This document shows, piece after piece, positions 62,897-64,000 of a stretch of DNA of 64,000 bases. Every line of letters starts with the position of its first letter. Within the stretch, counting starts at the first letter, position 1. The translations under genes and the position numbers were made by a program. The stretch is from the NCBI GenBank assembly GCA_043228905.1, contig JBHGNT010000022.1, positions 11,408,001 to 11,472,000 of the forward strand, given 5' to 3'. The notes under the pieces were generated by a model, which was given only the letters and a program-made list of their open reading frames with translations, was not told where the DNA came from and ran no database searches. The stretch is from Azolla caroliniana (taxonomy: Eukaryota; Polypodiophyta).

Positions 62897-62977
62897 TGAT
62901 GAGAGTGGGATTTGAACCCACGCCCTTTCGGACTAGAACCTTAATCTAGCGCCTTAGACCAACTCGGCCACCTCATC
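62897..62977 (-). tRNA. trnL-AAG: tRNA-Leu(AAG), consensus unit R14
   Basis: Same 81-nt consensus as R6 with all arms paired and both boxes perfect. The spacer to its left has GAAGTC where other units have AAAATC, so the usual downstream T4 run is missing. Confidence 0.9.
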
Positions 62978-63059
62978 AACCCTCAAGTCAAATTTGATAT
63001 GTCTCAAAGAAATCTTTGCATGTTCGTGGATGATTTTATGCTAAACTGTGATGCCTCGA

Positions 63060-63139
63060 TGATAAGAGTGGGATTTGAACCCACGCCCTTCGGACTACAA
63101 CCTTAATCTAGCGCTTTAGACCAACTCGGCCACCTCATC
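63060..63139 (-). tRNA. tRNA-Leu-like unit R15
   Basis: 80 nt: one base missing in the variable arm (CCGAAGGGC) and changes in the anticodon stem (TTGTAG) and D region (AAAGCGCT). Boxes A and B intact. Confidence 0.78.
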
Positions 63140-63237
63140 AACCCTCAAGTCATATTTTTGGATATTTCTCATCGAAATCTTTGCATGTTCGTGGATGATT
63201 TTAGCAGATGATTTTACCCTAGACTGCGAGCCCTCAA

Positions 63238-63318
63238 TGATGATAGTGGGATTTAAACCCACGACCTTTCAGACTAGAACCTTAATCTAGCGCCTTAGAC
63301 CAACTTGACCACCTCATC
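63238..63318 (-). tRNA. tRNA-Leu-like unit R16, type b
   Basis: 81 nt with type-b T loop TTTAAAT, altered acceptor (TATCATC) and D arm (TGGTCAAGTTGG). Confidence 0.72.
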
Positions 63319-63404
63319 AACCCTTGTGTGAATGATAATAGGCATTTCTCAAAAAAATCTTTTAATGTTCATGGATTACTTTACCCCAAACTGCGAGCCC
63401 TCAA

Positions 63405-63485
63405 TGATGACAGTGGGATTTAAACCCACGCCCTTTCAGACTAGAACCTTAATCTAGCGCCTTAGACCAACTCGACCACCTCATC
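63405..63485 (-). tRNA. tRNA-Leu-like unit R17, type b
   Basis: 81 nt, type-b T loop and acceptor; anticodon arm and most of the D arm intact. Confidence 0.72.
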
Positions 63486-63571
63486 AACCCTTGTGTGAAT
63501 GATAATAGGCATTTTTCAAAAAAATCTTTTAATGTTCATGGATTACTTTACCCTAGACTTTGATGCCTCGA

Positions 63572-63652
63572 TGATGAGAGTGGGATTTGAACCCACGCCC
63601 TTCCGGACTAGAACCTTAATCTAGCGCCTTAGACCAACTCGGCCACCTCATC
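63572..63652 (-). tRNA. trnL-AAG: tRNA-Leu(AAG), near-consensus unit R18
   Basis: Consensus except one variable-arm base (CCGGAAGGG). Acceptor, D, anticodon and T arms paired; A and B boxes perfect. Probably functional. Confidence 0.9.
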
Positions 63653-63750
63653 AACCCTCAAGTTGTATTTTGGGATATTTCTCAATGAAGTCTTTGCATG
63701 TTCGTGGATGATTTTAGCAGAGGATTTTACCCTAGACTGTGAGCCCTCGA

Positions 63751-63970
63751 TGATGACAGTGGTATTTAAACCCACGTCGTTTCAGACTAGAACCTTAATC
63801 TAGCGCCTTAGACCATTCAGACTAGAACCTTAATCTAGCGCTATGAGCCCTCGATGATGACAGTGGTATTTAAACGCACGTCGTTTCAGACTAGAACCTT
63901 AATCTAGCGCCTTAGACCATTCAGACTAGAACCTTAATCTAGCGTCTTAGACCAACTCTGCCATCTCATC
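63751..63970 (-). pseudogene. Scrambled tRNA-Leu unit R19 with four anticodon arms
   Basis: A type-b unit in which the block TTCAGACTAGAACC...GACCA (variable stem, anticodon arm, D-arm start; plus strand) is repeated four times, with a second T-arm copy (GACAGTGGTATTTAAAC) in the middle. No single 81-nt cloverleaf can form. The pattern suggests internal unequal duplication. Confidence 0.8.
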
Positions 63971-64000
63971 AACCCTTGTGTGAATGATAATAGGCAATTC

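Noticed and set aside
52356-64000. Regular repeats with spacers, superficially like a CRISPR array
   Set aside because: Repeats are 81-nt tRNA-Leu genes with conserved cloverleaf and promoter boxes; spacers are themselves homologous to each other, and the DNA is eukaryotic.

Overview
The window is eukaryotic nuclear DNA, most likely from a plant-lineage (streptophyte) genome. The evidence is a tandem array of type II tRNA-Leu genes whose body matches plant tRNA-Leu(AAG), Ty1/copia elements with the initiator-Met primer site (TGGTATCAGAGCC), and deeply nested LTR retrotransposons. No ordinary protein-coding host gene is visible; every long open frame belongs to a retroelement. The species cannot be named from the sequence.

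Layout. Positions 1-2072 hold AT-rich DNA and the left end of the tRNA-Leu array (genes on the minus strand). Positions 2073-52355 are one nested retrotransposon block that sits inside a single tRNA-Leu gene, flanked by the 5-bp target duplication ACTAG. From 52356 to 54621 the array resumes. Positions 46436-54621 (part of a retroelement, the block's right LTR and part of the array) are then repeated almost identically at 54649-62856, after a 27-bp filler. The array continues to the window end.

Nesting. Element H (Ty3/gypsy, 2073-52355) entered the tRNA gene. H was hit by element A (a relative of H, 4068-35460), by X (37537-40879, plus strand) and by G1-2 (44077-50466). A's 3' LTR alone carries three insertions: G1-1 (4227-16610), a solo LTR Z (16656-17377) and copia-2 (17662-22935). 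G1-1's pol carries copia-1 (7881-13227), and A's pol carries Y (28385-33050). Boundaries rest on LTR termini (TG...CA), target duplications and, for several, an empty site preserved in a paralogous copy elsewhere in the window. LTR divergence fits the order: H most diverged, A and the G1 copies about 2%, copia-1 none.

The families. G1, X and Y share LTR termini (TGTCGTG.AGAA on the coding strand), related gag genes and, where intact, the same primer-binding site and polypurine tract. G1 is a full gag-PR/RT-RNaseH-IN element whose pol lies in the -1 frame behind a T-run at the gag stop. X keeps only gag-PR. Y keeps gag and replaces pol with degenerate direct repeats. A and H carry, downstream of integrase and on the same strand, a long extra gene (about 920 codons in A): a compact N-terminal domain followed by a long coiled coil. 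This is the best candidate for something undescribed. The other strong signals are the tRNA-Leu array with its higher-order structure, an in-frame TAG at one homologous gag position in three elements, and the 8.2-kb tandem duplication with a templated junction.
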